Shown here piece after piece: positions 15,510 to 23,892 of a stretch of DNA of 64,000 bases (positions are counted from its first letter, which is position 1; each line of letters begins with the position of its first letter). A program made the position numbers and the translations under genes. Below the pieces are notes generated by a model. That model made no database searches and was not told where the DNA came from. It saw only the letters and a program-made list of their open reading frames with translations. Source of the DNA: Paenibacillus hemerocallicola (GTDB taxonomy: Bacteria; Bacillota; Bacilli; Paenibacillales; NBRC-103111); the NCBI RefSeq assembly GCF_006265175.1, contig NZ_VDCQ01000028.1, positions 39,716-103,715 on the forward strand, read 5' to 3'.

Positions 15510-17615
15510 ATGGCAAAAGAATTCACAATGGGCGCTAAAATGACACTGAAAGATCATTTTAGTAGCACTATTAAGCGGGTAAAGCAGTCTACAGAAGCTT
15601 TCGCAAAATCAGCGGACCTTACTCGCGATAAAAACGGCAGGCTGCGGGATAGCCTGGGGCGCTTCGCGGCTACTGCCGAACAGAGTAAGCGAAGCCTGGT
15701 AAGCTTTAGCGGCGGCCTTTCCAGCATGGGCGCAGCGGCTTCAGGGGCGCGAATGCACATAAGCGGGTTAGCCGGAGCAGTAACGGCCCTGGCGGTAGGC
15801 GTAGGTGCTAAAATGGGCTTCGACTGGCTGATCGGCGCGAACGCGGATATGGAACAGTACCAGAATACGCTGGGCGTCGTACTGAAAAGCCAGGAAAAGG
15901 CTGTAGAAACGCTGGCCTGGGCGCAGAAGTTCGCGGCTAAGACGCCTTTCGAGATTCCGCAAATTGTGGAAGCTACTACACGAATGAGCGCCTACGGCCT
16001 AGAAGCAAAGAAGGTAATGGGAATTACAGGCGATATGGCCGCCGTAATGGGTAAAGACTTAATGCAGGCCGTCGAAGCCGTAGCCGATGCGCAGACCGGG
16101 GAACTGGAACGCTTAAAGGAATTCGGCATAACGAAAAAGATGGTAGAAGACCAGGCGAAGCTGCTGGGGACTAGTCCGATAGATAAGTCTGGCAGCATTA
16201 GGGATATGAGAGCATTTAACGCTGCGCTATTCTCACTAATGGAAGACCGATTTAGGGGCGGTATGGAAATGCAGTCTAAGACGTTTAAGGGCATGGTATC
16301 GAACGTTAAGGATTTCATGGGTACGATGGGCCGCCAGCTAGGGAAGCCGCTTTTTGAGAAGGCGAAGGCCCGCCTGGGTATCTTCCTAGACACACTGAAC
16401 AGGCTGCAGGCCGACGGTAATATAGACCGCTGGATAGGGAACGTACAGAAGGGCGCTGCTGTCGTTGGCGCTGGCTTCGGAAAAGTCGCCGGGGTAGTAC
16501 GCCAATCATGGGCGCAGCTGCGCGGGTTTTACACCGAAAACCAGGGCAAGCTGGCGAAAATCGGCGCTGTGTTTGTAGCAGCGTTTAGCTCCGCAATACC
16601 TGTTATTAGCTGGTTATTTAATACGGGCTTGCCGATGGTAAACAGCTGGCTTTATAAGATAGCGGGCTGGGTAATGGATACAGCCGTATACTTCGTTGAT
16701 AACTGGGGCTGGATTGATCCAATAGTTACCGGGCTGGCTATCTCCTTCGGTACGTACTACGCAGTCCTTAAAACGGTAGCCGCCTATACGAAGATAGCGA
16801 CCGCCGTACAGACAGCCTATAATGCCTTCCTGGTAGGCGGTAGCGTCGCTGCAAAAGCCGTAGCAGCGGCCCAGGCAGCGTATAGCGCAGCTATGGTACG
16901 CGGGACGGCGGTAACACGGGTACTGGCAGCCGCCCAAGCGTTCTTTAACGTAGTCCTAATGGCTAACCCTATCGGCCTGGTAGTTGCCGCTATTGGCCTG
17001 CTGATCGGCGCGGGAATCCTGCTGTATAAGAACTGGGATAAGGTTACGGAATACGCCGGGAAGCTATGGGAAGGCATGAAGGCTGTCTGGGGCGCTATGA
17101 CTTCCTGGGTAACGAACAAGATAACCGAAGCGAAGGAATGGGGCGCAAACATTATTATGACAATGGTAGACGGTATCCTGGGCGCGAAAGATAAGCTAGT
17201 AGACGGTGTAAAAAGTGTATTCAAGAAAGTAAGAGAGCTAATGCCGTTTTCCGACGCAAAGCGCGGGCCGTTTTCCGAACTGACCTACAGCGGCGGGGCG
17301 CTTATGACAACACTAGGCCAGGGCGTCGATAAGAAGGCTGCGCAGCTGAAAAAGTCGGTAACTTCGGCCTTCCAGGATACCGGGTTAGGTGTAAATATTG
17401 CACCGGGTAAAGTCGAAAGCCTAGCCCCAGCGCCTGCAGCAGCTTCGCCAGCCGCAGCGCCCCAGGTGACAATCCACGTAGGGGGGATCGAAATCAACGG
17501 GGCCGACGGCGATACCGAACGCATGGCTAACGAACTTATCGAAGTGATATACCGAAAAGCGAAAGACGCCGCGCAAATCCTGTCGTCGGTAGATAAAAGC
17601 GCACTGATCGGGTAA
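15510..17615 (+). CDS. Phage tail tape-measure protein
   Basis: 701 residues from ATG 15510 (GGTGGGG 9 nt upstream; a GTG at 15495 overlaps it). Typical tape-measure content: N-terminal MTLKDHFSSTIKRVKQSTEA, the TP901-like segment with IGANADMEQYQNTLGVVLKS and WAQKFAAKTPFEIPQIVEAT, long helical and Ala/Gly-rich stretches, several hydrophobic segments (residues about 340-520) and the conserved end MPFSDAKRGPFSELTYSG. In a phage it sets tail length. Here no other tail genes surround it, so it is an orphan. At about 700 residues it is short to medium for the family. Confidence 0.85.
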   Translation: MAKEFTMGAKMTLKDHFSSTIKRVKQSTEAFAKSADLTRDKNGRLRDSLGRFAATAEQSKRSLVSFSGGLSSMGAAASGARMHISGLAGAVTALAVGVGAKMGFDWLIGANADMEQYQNTLGVVLKSQEKAVETLAWAQKFAAKTPFEIPQIVEATTRMSAYGLEAKKVMGITGDMAAVMGKDLMQAVEAVADAQTGELERLKEFGITKKMVEDQAKLLGTSPIDKSGSIRDMRAFNAALFSLMEDRFRGGMEMQSKTFKGMVSNVKDFMGTMGRQLGKPLFEKAKARLGIFLDTLNRLQADGNIDRWIGNVQKGAAVVGAGFGKVAGVVRQSWAQLRGFYTENQGKLAKIGAVFVAAFSSAIPVISWLFNTGLPMVNSWLYKIAGWVMDTAVYFVDNWGWIDPIVTGLAISFGTYYAVLKTVAAYTKIATAVQTAYNAFLVGGSVAAKAVAAAQAAYSAAMVRGTAVTRVLAAAQAFFNVVLMANPIGLVVAAIGLLIGAGILLYKNWDKVTEYAGKLWEGMKAVWGAMTSWVTNKITEAKEWGANIIMTMVDGILGAKDKLVDGVKSVFKKVRELMPFSDAKRGPFSELTYSGGALMTTLGQGVDKKAAQLKKSVTSAFQDTGLGVNIAPGKVESLAPAPAAASPAAAPQVTIHVGGIEINGADGDTERMANELIEVIYRKAKDAAQILSSVDKSALIG

Positions 17616-17632
17616 TAGGGAGGAATGGGAGT

Positions 17633-17809
17633 ATGGACGAAACCCAGCAAAGCGAAAAGCTGGCCGAAATGTTAGCTGCTGTGGGTATCAAACGGGGTAG
17701 CAGCTTTACAGGCAGCAAAGCAGCCTTATCGCAGTCACATGAACAGCAACTAAACGAAATGCTGGCAGCTGTAGGTATTAAAAAACAAAACGATAAAGGG
17801 GAAATGTAA
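17633..17809 (+). CDS. Small protein with an internal duplication
   Basis: 58 residues, with GGGAGG upstream of the ATG. It contains two copies of the same peptide, KLAEMLAAVGIK and QLNEMLAAVGIK, separated by a Ser/Gly-rich linker of about 24 residues. Follows the tape-measure gene by 17 bp and is followed after 1 bp by the next ORF; clearly one operon. Function unknown. Confidence 0.6.
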   Translation: MDETQQSEKLAEMLAAVGIKRGSSFTGSKAALSQSHEQQLNEMLAAVGIKKQNDKGEM

Positions 17810-17810
17810 A

Positions 17811-18518
17811 ATGATTAGATCGTACGAAGAAATGCTGGAGAATATCAAAGCCTTCGAAGCCGCCAAGAACGCGGATAACGGGCAGTTGGACGCCGCAGCT
17901 GCGGAAGTAGAGCAGGCCCGCCAGCGGTATAACGCCCTGCTAGAACAGGCCCTGGATAACCCCGAAAAGCTGGCCGCAGAAGTCGCCCAGGCCCAGGGAA
18001 TGGTAACTATCGCTGAAACGAAATTACAGCGCCTACGGGTGAGTCTGGACGCTGAGAAGAAGCAGTACCCGGACGGTATGGCCCTAGCCTTTATGAACGT
18101 CCAGGCAGAAATTCGCCGCAGAATCGCCGACGGAAGCCTGCTTCGTGAAGAATTCCAGCCCCTGCTGGACGAAACGAAAGAGCATATGCAGGCGTATATG
18201 GAAAAGCTGGCCGCTGTGTTCGTCAAAATGCACCAGGTAAACAAAAGCCTGGCGCATGTCCAGCGCAGCACAGCAATCGCTGTAACTCGATACACTGGCA
18301 AAGAAGCGCAGTTCGGGTTAGGTGGTCCAGAAACTTTATCGGAATTGGATTTTAGAGAATGGGCCTGGGTTAACTATCAACAATACGCTGACGACCTGTA
18401 TAAGATTCGCAAGGCTGCTATGGAGGAAACAAGCCCCGAAGTGAAGCTGCCCCCTGTATATTCGCCGAACGAAGTTACGCCGACCAGCAGCACATTCCAG
18501 GAAGGAAACCAGCTGTGA
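17811..18518 (+). CDS. Unknown coiled-coil protein of the element
   Basis: 235 residues. Long helices rich in Ala, Glu and Gln (ENIKAFEAAKNADNGQLDAA, VEQARQRYNALLEQALDN, MVTIAETKLQRLRVSLDAEKK) predict a coiled coil over residues 10-160. The C-terminal part holds WAWVNYQQYADDLYKIRKAA and a proline-rich end. Last gene of the tape-measure operon; a structural or scaffold-like role is possible but not shown. Confidence 0.6.
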   Translation: MIRSYEEMLENIKAFEAAKNADNGQLDAAAAEVEQARQRYNALLEQALDNPEKLAAEVAQAQGMVTIAETKLQRLRVSLDAEKKQYPDGMALAFMNVQAEIRRRIADGSLLREEFQPLLDETKEHMQAYMEKLAAVFVKMHQVNKSLAHVQRSTAIAVTRYTGKEAQFGLGGPETLSELDFREWAWVNYQQYADDLYKIRKAAMEETSPEVKLPPVYSPNEVTPTSSTFQEGNQL

Positions 18519-18554
18519 AAATCGTGCGTAATCATCTCGAAGAAGGTGCGTAGG

Positions 18555-18587
18555 AAAAGAGGGGCCGAAGTTAGGCCCCTCTTTTCT
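18555..18587. terminator. Bidirectional terminator
   Basis: AAAAGAGGGGCC (18555-18566) and GGCCCCTCTTTT (18574-18585), a perfect 12-bp stem with a 7-nt loop. It separates the + strand operon from the - strand small-gene operon. Confidence 0.9.
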
Positions 18588-18726
18588 TTGTCCGAAGTTT
18601 CTGTTTCATTTCAAGCTTACCAGCTTCGCAGTCGTCGATCAGTTGCATGTATTGTTCCGAATCCAGGAAAAGCATAGGAATAATTAAATTGCCCGTCGTC
18701 GCGTAATCCAAGTAGCGCGGCTTCAT
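18571..18726 (-). CDS. Small unknown protein
   Basis: 51 residues, beginning MKPRYLDYATTGNLIIPMLF and containing SEQYMQLIDDCEAGKLEMKQ with a basic end. GGGGA lies just upstream of the ATG. It shares the strand and spacing of the preceding - strand genes, so it is probably the last gene of that operon; the terminator overlaps its stop. Not recognised. Confidence 0.5.
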   Translation of the reverse strand: MKPRYLDYATTGNLIIPMLFLDSEQYMQLIDDCEAGKLEMKQKLRTKKRGA

Positions 18727-18790
18727 TCCCCATCAGCCCCTTTGTCATCCCGCTGCTGGGGACTATTAAGCCCTTACGCGGGATTCTTTT

Positions 18791-19057
18791 TTAGTTAATT
18801 GCACCCTTCGGCGTCCTGGGTATACGCGGCACGTTACCCGAAAAGCGAACCTGGCCGAACGCCAATTCTATAATAATCTTCGCCGACAGCGGATTTTTCA
18901 AATGATCGGTAAACGTCACAGCTGGAACAGGCCCCACAGCTGCGCCTTCCAAGGCCAGCGCCAGGAACTGAACGCTGCTTACCGCGTCAAGGCTTCCCGA
19001 CAGGCTGCCGTTATCGTACGTTACTTCGCCCAGCTTCCCTACAGCTGTGAATTTCAT
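18791..19057 (-). CDS. Unknown beta-rich protein
   Basis: 88 residues from ATG 19057, whose ATGA overlaps the stop of the preceding gene (translational coupling). Reads MKFTAVGKLGEVTYDNGSLS and later HLKNPLSAKIIIELAFGQVR. Alternating small and hydrophobic residues suggest beta structure. Family not recognised; phage-like setting. Confidence 0.5.
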   Translation of the reverse strand: MKFTAVGKLGEVTYDNGSLSGSLDAVSSVQFLALALEGAAVGPVPAVTFTDHLKNPLSAKIIIELAFGQVRFSGNVPRIPRTPKGAIN

Positions 19058-19263
19058 GCCCCGGCCCCCAGGGCAACAGCGACTTCTTCCCAAAGCTGTT
19101 CAATATGTTTTTTTCCTTCGGCCCAGTCCCGCAGGAACGCCAGGGCGGCTTCCGCGTCGCGGTAGGATAGTTCATTAATCCGTTTATGAAGCGTAGCCCG
19201 CTTGTAGATGTATTCGGGGTCTATCGGCAATTGGGAAGCGGCTTGGTTATCTTTTTCACTCAT
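19054..19263 (-). CDS. Small protein, paralogue 2 of a tandem pair
   Basis: 69 residues from ATG 19263. Shares with the upstream gene the core PID.EYIYK.ATLH, then ELSYRDAEAALAFLRDWAEG and LWEEV. The start overlaps the previous gene by 8 nt and the stop overlaps the next start, so all are coupled. The open frame extends upstream to 19344 but that part overlaps the paralogue. Function unknown. Confidence 0.55.
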   Translation of the reverse strand: MSEKDNQAASQLPIDPEYIYKRATLHKRINELSYRDAEAALAFLRDWAEGKKHIEQLWEEVAVALGAGA

Positions 19264-19477
19264 GGACAGCTCCCTCAGAAGCATTATCTTCAACCAGCGC
19301 CTTCGTAACTTCTTCCCATAACGGCGTGACCTTCTTTGTACCATCGGCCCAAGCCCGCAAAAAGGCCAGGGCTGCTTCGGAATCCTTGTAAGATAGCGCC
19401 GCTATTTTTTCGTGTAACGTAGCCAACTTGTAAATATATTCTCTGTCTATCGGCAATGGTTCGTATTCACGCGCCAT
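19256..19477 (-). CDS. Small protein, paralogue 1 of a tandem pair
   Basis: 73 residues: MAREYEPLPIDREYIYKLAT, then SYKDSEAALAFLRAWADG and TPLWEEVTKAL. GGAAGGGGG precedes the ATG. Most of its core is identical or conservatively changed relative to the gene at 19054-19263, so a tandem duplication is evident. First gene of the - strand operon. Function unknown. Confidence 0.6.
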   Translation of the reverse strand: MAREYEPLPIDREYIYKLATLHEKIAALSYKDSEAALAFLRAWADGTKKVTPLWEEVTKALVEDNASEGAVHE

Positions 19478-19529
19478 AAAAGTGCCCCCTTCCTTGATAC
19501 AAGAAATTATAATTTACTACCGCGAATAA

Positions 19530-19553
19530 GTAACCAATTATCTCCAGATAACA
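19530..19553 (+). repeat. 24-bp flanking repeat, left copy
   Basis: Begins GTAACCAATTATCTCCAG and ends ATAACA; contains the inverted pair TTATCT/AGATAA. Matches 21 of 24 bases of 27918-27941. The two copies bracket the resolvase and defence genes. Confidence 0.6.
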
Positions 19554-19678
19554 GTTTCGTGTTAGTATCAAAAACCATTGTTTATGTAACACTCTTCAAA
19601 TGAGTGGATTATGTGAGTTAGATAGCATGAAGATAGTACGAAACTCGTTCCGAAATCATATTTACGAAAATGTACGTT

Positions 19679-19712
19679 TATGATACTGTTATAACAACGA
19701 TACATAAACGGA
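19679..19712 (+). promoter_or_regulatory. Inverted repeat upstream of the resolvase gene (res-like subsite)
   Basis: GTTTATGATAC ... GATACATAAAC arms with a 12-bp centre containing TTATAA; 34 bp in total, the size of a resolvase dimer site, ending about 14 bp before the start codon. Could be a res subsite or autoregulatory operator. Confidence 0.4.
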
Positions 19713-19725
19713 AGGAACGATATGA

Positions 19726-20316
19726 ATGAGAATAGCATATGCAAGGGTTTCGACAGCAGACCAATCCCTTGATTTACAAATGGACGCACTAAAGAAATTC
19801 GGATATGACCGAATCTATACGGAGAAAGCAAGCGGCGGCAAGGATGACCGCCCTGAACTAGCAAAGGCTTTGGACATGTTGCGCGAAGGGGATGCTTTTA
19901 TCGTTTACAAACTTGACCGTTTGGCACGTTCGACACTAAAGCTGATAGAAACACTTGATTTGCTTAACAAGAAAGGTGTGGAGTTCGTAAGTCTTTCTGA
20001 CAATATTAACACCTCTACGGCGGCAGGAAAGGCTATGTTCGGCATGATGGCTGTTTTTGCGGAGTTTGAGAGGTCAATCATACGTGAACGTACCGTAGCA
20101 GGGCTTCAAGCGGCGAGAGCACGTGGACGCAAGGGAGGTCGTCCCTTAACAGATAAAAAGAAGCTAGACAAAGCGATCAAGCTATATGAGAGCGGAGAAT
20201 TCACAGTAGCACAAATAGAAGAAATGACAGACGTAAGCAAGGGGTCGCTTTACCGTGAACTTAACAGAAGGAAACAAGAAGCAACAAATACGGTTGTGAA
20301 GTCCGAGAGCCGTTGA
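19726..20316 (+). CDS. Serine recombinase (resolvase/invertase family)
   Basis: 196 residues. Catalytic domain with the nucleophile serine in RIAYARVSTADQSLDLQ, then FIVYKLDRLARSTLKLIETL and the MFGMMAVFAEFERSIIRERT helix; a C-terminal helix-turn-helix (KAIKLYESGEFTVAQIEEMT, DVSKGSLYREL). Size and layout match small resolvase/invertase enzymes of Tn3-type transposons and plasmids. It lies just inside the left 24-bp repeat and may serve the defence block. GGAAGG upstream; a terminator follows. Confidence 0.92.
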   Translation: MRIAYARVSTADQSLDLQMDALKKFGYDRIYTEKASGGKDDRPELAKALDMLREGDAFIVYKLDRLARSTLKLIETLDLLNKKGVEFVSLSDNINTSTAAGKAMFGMMAVFAEFERSIIRERTVAGLQAARARGRKGGRPLTDKKKLDKAIKLYESGEFTVAQIEEMTDVSKGSLYRELNRRKQEATNTVVKSESR

Positions 20317-20345
20317 GAGGCTATGTAATAACTGATTAAGGTAGA

Positions 20346-20370
20346 GCCACCCTATGAGGGCGGCTTTTTT
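20346..20370 (+). terminator. Terminator after the resolvase gene
   Basis: GCCACCCT (20346-20353), ATG loop, AGGGCGGC (20357-20364), then T6. Confidence 0.85.
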
Positions 20371-20502
20371 ACTATGTTCTACGCGGTTATACAGGCTTCT
20401 AATTAGACCCCCACCCAGTGCCGAATTAATCGAAAAATTGAATTCATAAAAGAGTTAGGGTTGTATTAGCCGTGCAAAATTTTTCAGTAATTTAATGTGC
20501 GT

Positions 20503-20557
20503 ACAGAAGAAAGAAGCCCCAAGCAAAATACTGATGCTGGGACTTCTTTCTTCTGTC
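20503..20557 (-). terminator. Terminator after the C5 methyltransferase gene
   Basis: A 13-bp perfect arm pair CAGAAGAAAGAAG / CTTCTTTCTTCTG flanks a 28-nt loop with extra CCC/GGG pairing. It overlaps the end of the - strand methyltransferase gene. Confidence 0.6.
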
Positions 20558-21797
20558 ACTGTTCACTTGCCGCGGCAACCTCATCCCATAGGGATCTGGA
20601 ATTTACTACAACATTTCCATTAATGATTTCAAACTTACCTAGTCCGGAACCTCTTCCTGACCGAACTTTGGTATTCTTAAATGAATCAATTTGGATTTGT
20701 TCGTATTCTGACTCACTTAATAGAATGTTGGCTTTTAACGCTTCTTTAATACTTTTTCCAATAGACTTTGCAAGCAAAGGAGGCACCGCATTTCCAATTA
20801 ACCGATGATTTGTCATATACGAACCCAGCATTTTATGTTTGTCAGGGATAGTTTGGAGGCGTTTCAGTTCAGAAATACCAAGTTTTCGATTCTCCCAATG
20901 GAATGGCCCTGTATTATTACCTGGATTAGCTTGAATTGTTAGAGAAGGTCTATCTCGATCAATTTTAAGCAAGAAGTACCAAAATTTACTTCGCCAATCA
21001 AAGAGAGGATTCGGATGTCCACGTTCCTTACAATAATAAGAGTAATTAAGTCCTTCGGGTATTTCTTCAAGTAAATGCGCATATTTTCCGTTGTATGCCG
21101 GAAAGTCAGTGGAATCAAATAGATCTCCAATAGCTTCATTAACAGTAACGTAAGGTAAGTAGCCTTGTAATTCAGAGTTAGACTCACTATGCGTCTCAGC
21201 CGGAAATTGGTACTTAATTCTATCTCTAAACCCCACAATAAATAATCTTTGTCTAAATTGTGGTACACCGTAATTTGCAGCATCAAGTACTTTCCAATAT
21301 ACGGTGTAGCCTGTATCTTTAAATGATTGCAAAATTGTCTTCCAATCTTCCCCCTTGTTTGATGATAAAATACCTCTAACATTTTCGAGCAAGAAAGCAC
21401 GAGGCCTTATCTCTTTTAGAAGACGAATATAATGTTGAAATAAAACTCCGCGTTCGTCATCTAATCCTTTACGTTTTCCTGATTTTGAGAAGGATTGACA
21501 AGGGGGACCACCAGCAAGTAAATCAAGTTCTCCAGCATTTATTTTGGCTATCGACATTAATTCTTCTGGGGTTATATTTCTAATATCTTCAGTAAGATAC
21601 GGTAACTCTGGAAAATTCAATTTTGTAATTGCCGCAGCATCTTTATCAATATCAAGAGCCACTTTGCATTCAAATCCCGCTGCATGTAGTCCTAAGTCTA
21701 ACCCGAGCAACCCAGAAAACAATGAGATGCTTAACATTTCTAGTGATTCATAAGGTTCATCATTTATTGTCAAATATCCCTTTTTCTTTGTCTTCAT
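20556..21797 (-). CDS. DNA cytosine-5 methyltransferase of a type II restriction-modification system
   Basis: 413 residues. The ten-motif order of C5 methyltransferases is clear: motif I SISLFSGLLGLDLGLHAAGF, motif IV LLAGGPPCQSFSKSGKRKG with the catalytic cysteine, motif VI FLLENVRG, motif VIII QFRQRLFIVGF, then a variable target-recognition region (about 240-290), motif IX ELKRLQTIPD and motif X NHRLIGNAVPPLLA. It should protect host DNA from the neighbouring nuclease; the site is unknown. It lies 97 bp after the putative nuclease gene on the same strand and is AT-rich compared with the flanks. A C-terminal extension of about 45 residues follows motif X. Confidence 0.93.
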   Translation of the reverse strand: MKTKKKGYLTINDEPYESLEMLSISLFSGLLGLDLGLHAAGFECKVALDIDKDAAAITKLNFPELPYLTEDIRNITPEELMSIAKINAGELDLLAGGPPCQSFSKSGKRKGLDDERGVLFQHYIRLLKEIRPRAFLLENVRGILSSNKGEDWKTILQSFKDTGYTVYWKVLDAANYGVPQFRQRLFIVGFRDRIKYQFPAETHSESNSELQGYLPYVTVNEAIGDLFDSTDFPAYNGKYAHLLEEIPEGLNYSYYCKERGHPNPLFDWRSKFWYFLLKIDRDRPSLTIQANPGNNTGPFHWENRKLGISELKRLQTIPDKHKMLGSYMTNHRLIGNAVPPLLAKSIGKSIKEALKANILLSESEYEQIQIDSFKNTKVRSGRGSGLGKFEIINGNVVVNSRSLWDEVAAASEQ

Positions 21798-21894
21798 TAA
21801 TATCTGCCTCTCTAACGCTAATCTAACTTACCCATAAAAGTATTTTAACCTTTACCTAGTAAAAAAGTAAAGGTTAAATCCGGAACGAATGTTC

Positions 21895-23505
21895 TTATTT
21901 TAAATCTTCAAAACTTTTCCTAACTGTATTAGGTGTTCTGCTTTCATTAATCGGTTTTATCACCAGCTCCACAAATTTGGATAAATGTCCTGTATCAATT
22001 TTAATCCTATTGATAAAATCTTTGAAAGTGATGAACTTAAAGTTCACATCGACGCCCTCGATTGTGTCAGTATGTGGCGTTACGGAGGAAATATCATGAG
22101 CCACAAATATCACATCAACGCTCCATTCGGCGGGATCAGATATTCCCTCCCACTCTGTACGACGATGTTTTAAAGATTTTTGCAACGTTCTTTTATGTCC
22201 TTTAACATATAAATCAGTTAATCTTCCTGCATGAGCCTCGTATGCTAAAACCTGCTTCTTACTCACTTCTTGGTAATCAACATCACCTAATTTCTTTTTG
22301 CTTACATTACTCGCATTTACCGGGTCACCTAATCCACGCTGTCTCCAATTAAGGTTCTCCGGGATTAAGGAGGAGATAAAATCAACTATTCTCTGTTCAA
22401 TAATACCAGTAGTATTAGTTTCCTTATTGGCAACAGTAGTCAAGAGATTATGGGTCTCACCTAAAGAAATAGACTCATTAATAATATGCGTTTTTGGCTT
22501 AGCGATTCTGATAATTCTTAAAAGCCATCTTCGCAACCAGCCAGCTAATTCGCGACGTGCTGGGAAGCCCATACCTTCCATAGCACGTAATATTCTTACG
22601 AGAGATTTTGCTGCACTTAATTGCGCTTCTTTTTTACTATGCGCCCAATTAATATCTAAGCGGGAAACAGATTTTGCGTTATTTAAGAAAGGATTGTCAG
22701 CGACTTCTAAACTGGGGGGGAATAAACCACATGCCCAATCAGCCACACTTCCTCTGGGATTAAACTCGTAAAGAATAGTCATGGGATGATCAAAGAACTC
22801 TGCAATAATACACTGAAAAAAAAGCATCTGTAGGTAAGGACCGAATGATTTGCCTCCAGGGTTTAAAAGAGTTAATAGATCTTTTTCAATTTCTCCAGAG
22901 TAATTCAATCTGGCGGCTACAGTAGCTATAATAGCAGTTGCTGATTCAGGGTCAAGGTCAGCCAATGTGGCCTCTTCTAATTTCTCATCATTGTCAATTA
23001 GATTCTTCACTAAGGACAAATCCAGCTTCGGAGCTAACTTGAAACCATTCAGAATCTTCTCGACATGTTTCCAATCGTATGTTTGCTTTTCATATCGGGA
23101 AGACAAAACATTAGTTATTTGTGCTGCAGACATCTTTTCCAGTTCAGCCAATCTTGCGATGAGTCCTGAGTGACTTAGTATATTACTTGCTTCACTAGTT
23201 GATAAATCAGTTTTCCCTACTAAGTCCTTATGTAATTCAATATAAATTGTGCTTAGTGGAGGGCCATACTTATCATCGCCGATATTCAACGCTATTCCTA
23301 AGATTTTCTTGAAATCTATACTTGCTGATCCGGACTCAATCCATGAATTGAATTCAAGCATTATCCAATTTGCGTGATCGTCTGATTGAATACCCAGAGC
23401 AATTAATCCCTTCTTAATTTCTTCTGTAACGATTTCTTCTTTCTCTGGTACTATTGGTAACATCATAGTTCGAACTGCTTCCCTCAGCTCAATATTTGCA
23501 GACAT
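21895..23505 (-). CDS. Putative type II restriction endonuclease
   Basis: 536 residues from ATG 23505, with GAGGGTGAAAA upstream. The N-terminal 380 residues are helical and unrecognised. The C-terminal part has LGDVDYQEVSKKQVLAYEAH followed by AGRLTDLYVKGHKRT and WSVDVIFVAHD. An acidic-x-Glu-x-Ser/Lys arrangement with a following AYEAHAG strand resembles PD-(D/E)XK nucleases, but the match is loose. Placement between an XRE controller (18 bp upstream) and a C5 methyltransferase (97 bp downstream) is the main reason for the call. It could instead be another effector of the methyltransferase system. Confidence 0.6.
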   Translation of the reverse strand: MSANIELREAVRTMMLPIVPEKEEIVTEEIKKGLIALGIQSDDHANWIMLEFNSWIESGSASIDFKKILGIALNIGDDKYGPPLSTIYIELHKDLVGKTDLSTSEASNILSHSGLIARLAELEKMSAAQITNVLSSRYEKQTYDWKHVEKILNGFKLAPKLDLSLVKNLIDNDEKLEEATLADLDPESATAIIATVAARLNYSGEIEKDLLTLLNPGGKSFGPYLQMLFFQCIIAEFFDHPMTILYEFNPRGSVADWACGLFPPSLEVADNPFLNNAKSVSRLDINWAHSKKEAQLSAAKSLVRILRAMEGMGFPARRELAGWLRRWLLRIIRIAKPKTHIINESISLGETHNLLTTVANKETNTTGIIEQRIVDFISSLIPENLNWRQRGLGDPVNASNVSKKKLGDVDYQEVSKKQVLAYEAHAGRLTDLYVKGHKRTLQKSLKHRRTEWEGISDPAEWSVDVIFVAHDISSVTPHTDTIEGVDVNFKFITFKDFINRIKIDTGHLSKFVELVIKPINESRTPNTVRKSFEDLK

Positions 23506-23526
23506 CACTTTTCACCCTCACATTTT

Positions 23527-23892
23527 TTAAATGTCGTGGTCCACCATTTTTATAATGTTCTTGATAATTTGATGGAACATCTTGATTTCATTTAAATTTC
23601 GTTCGCTAAGTAATTGCTTATGAACTTCAATTAAGGTTTCTTTTTCATATTGATTTTCATCTATATCGATATCTTTAAAATTGAATAAATCAAAGAGGGA
23701 TAATTCTAAGGCTAGGGTGACTTTCTCAAGTGTTTCGAGTGAAACATTAACTTGTCCGCGTTCAATTTCACCAATATAACTTTGAGAAATTTGCATTTTT
23801 TCACCAAGTTCTGCCTGGGTAAATCCTTTTGCTTTTCTTAATTCTCTAATATTACTGCCTACTAATTTAATGAACTCTGACAATTCGATCAC
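23527..23892 (-). CDS. XRE-family controller protein of the restriction-modification locus
   Basis: 121 residues. Helix-turn-helix at residues 8-65 (NIRELRKAKGFTQAELGEKM, ISQSYIGEIERGQVNVSLET) followed by a helical tail. It is the first gene of the three-gene - strand set controller-nuclease-methyltransferase, the order expected for C-protein-regulated systems that delay nuclease expression. At 121 residues it is longer than classic C proteins (about 80). Confidence 0.8.
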   Translation of the reverse strand: MIELSEFIKLVGSNIRELRKAKGFTQAELGEKMQISQSYIGEIERGQVNVSLETLEKVTLALELSLFDLFNFKDIDIDENQYEKETLIEVHKQLLSERNLNEIKMFHQIIKNIIKMVDHDI

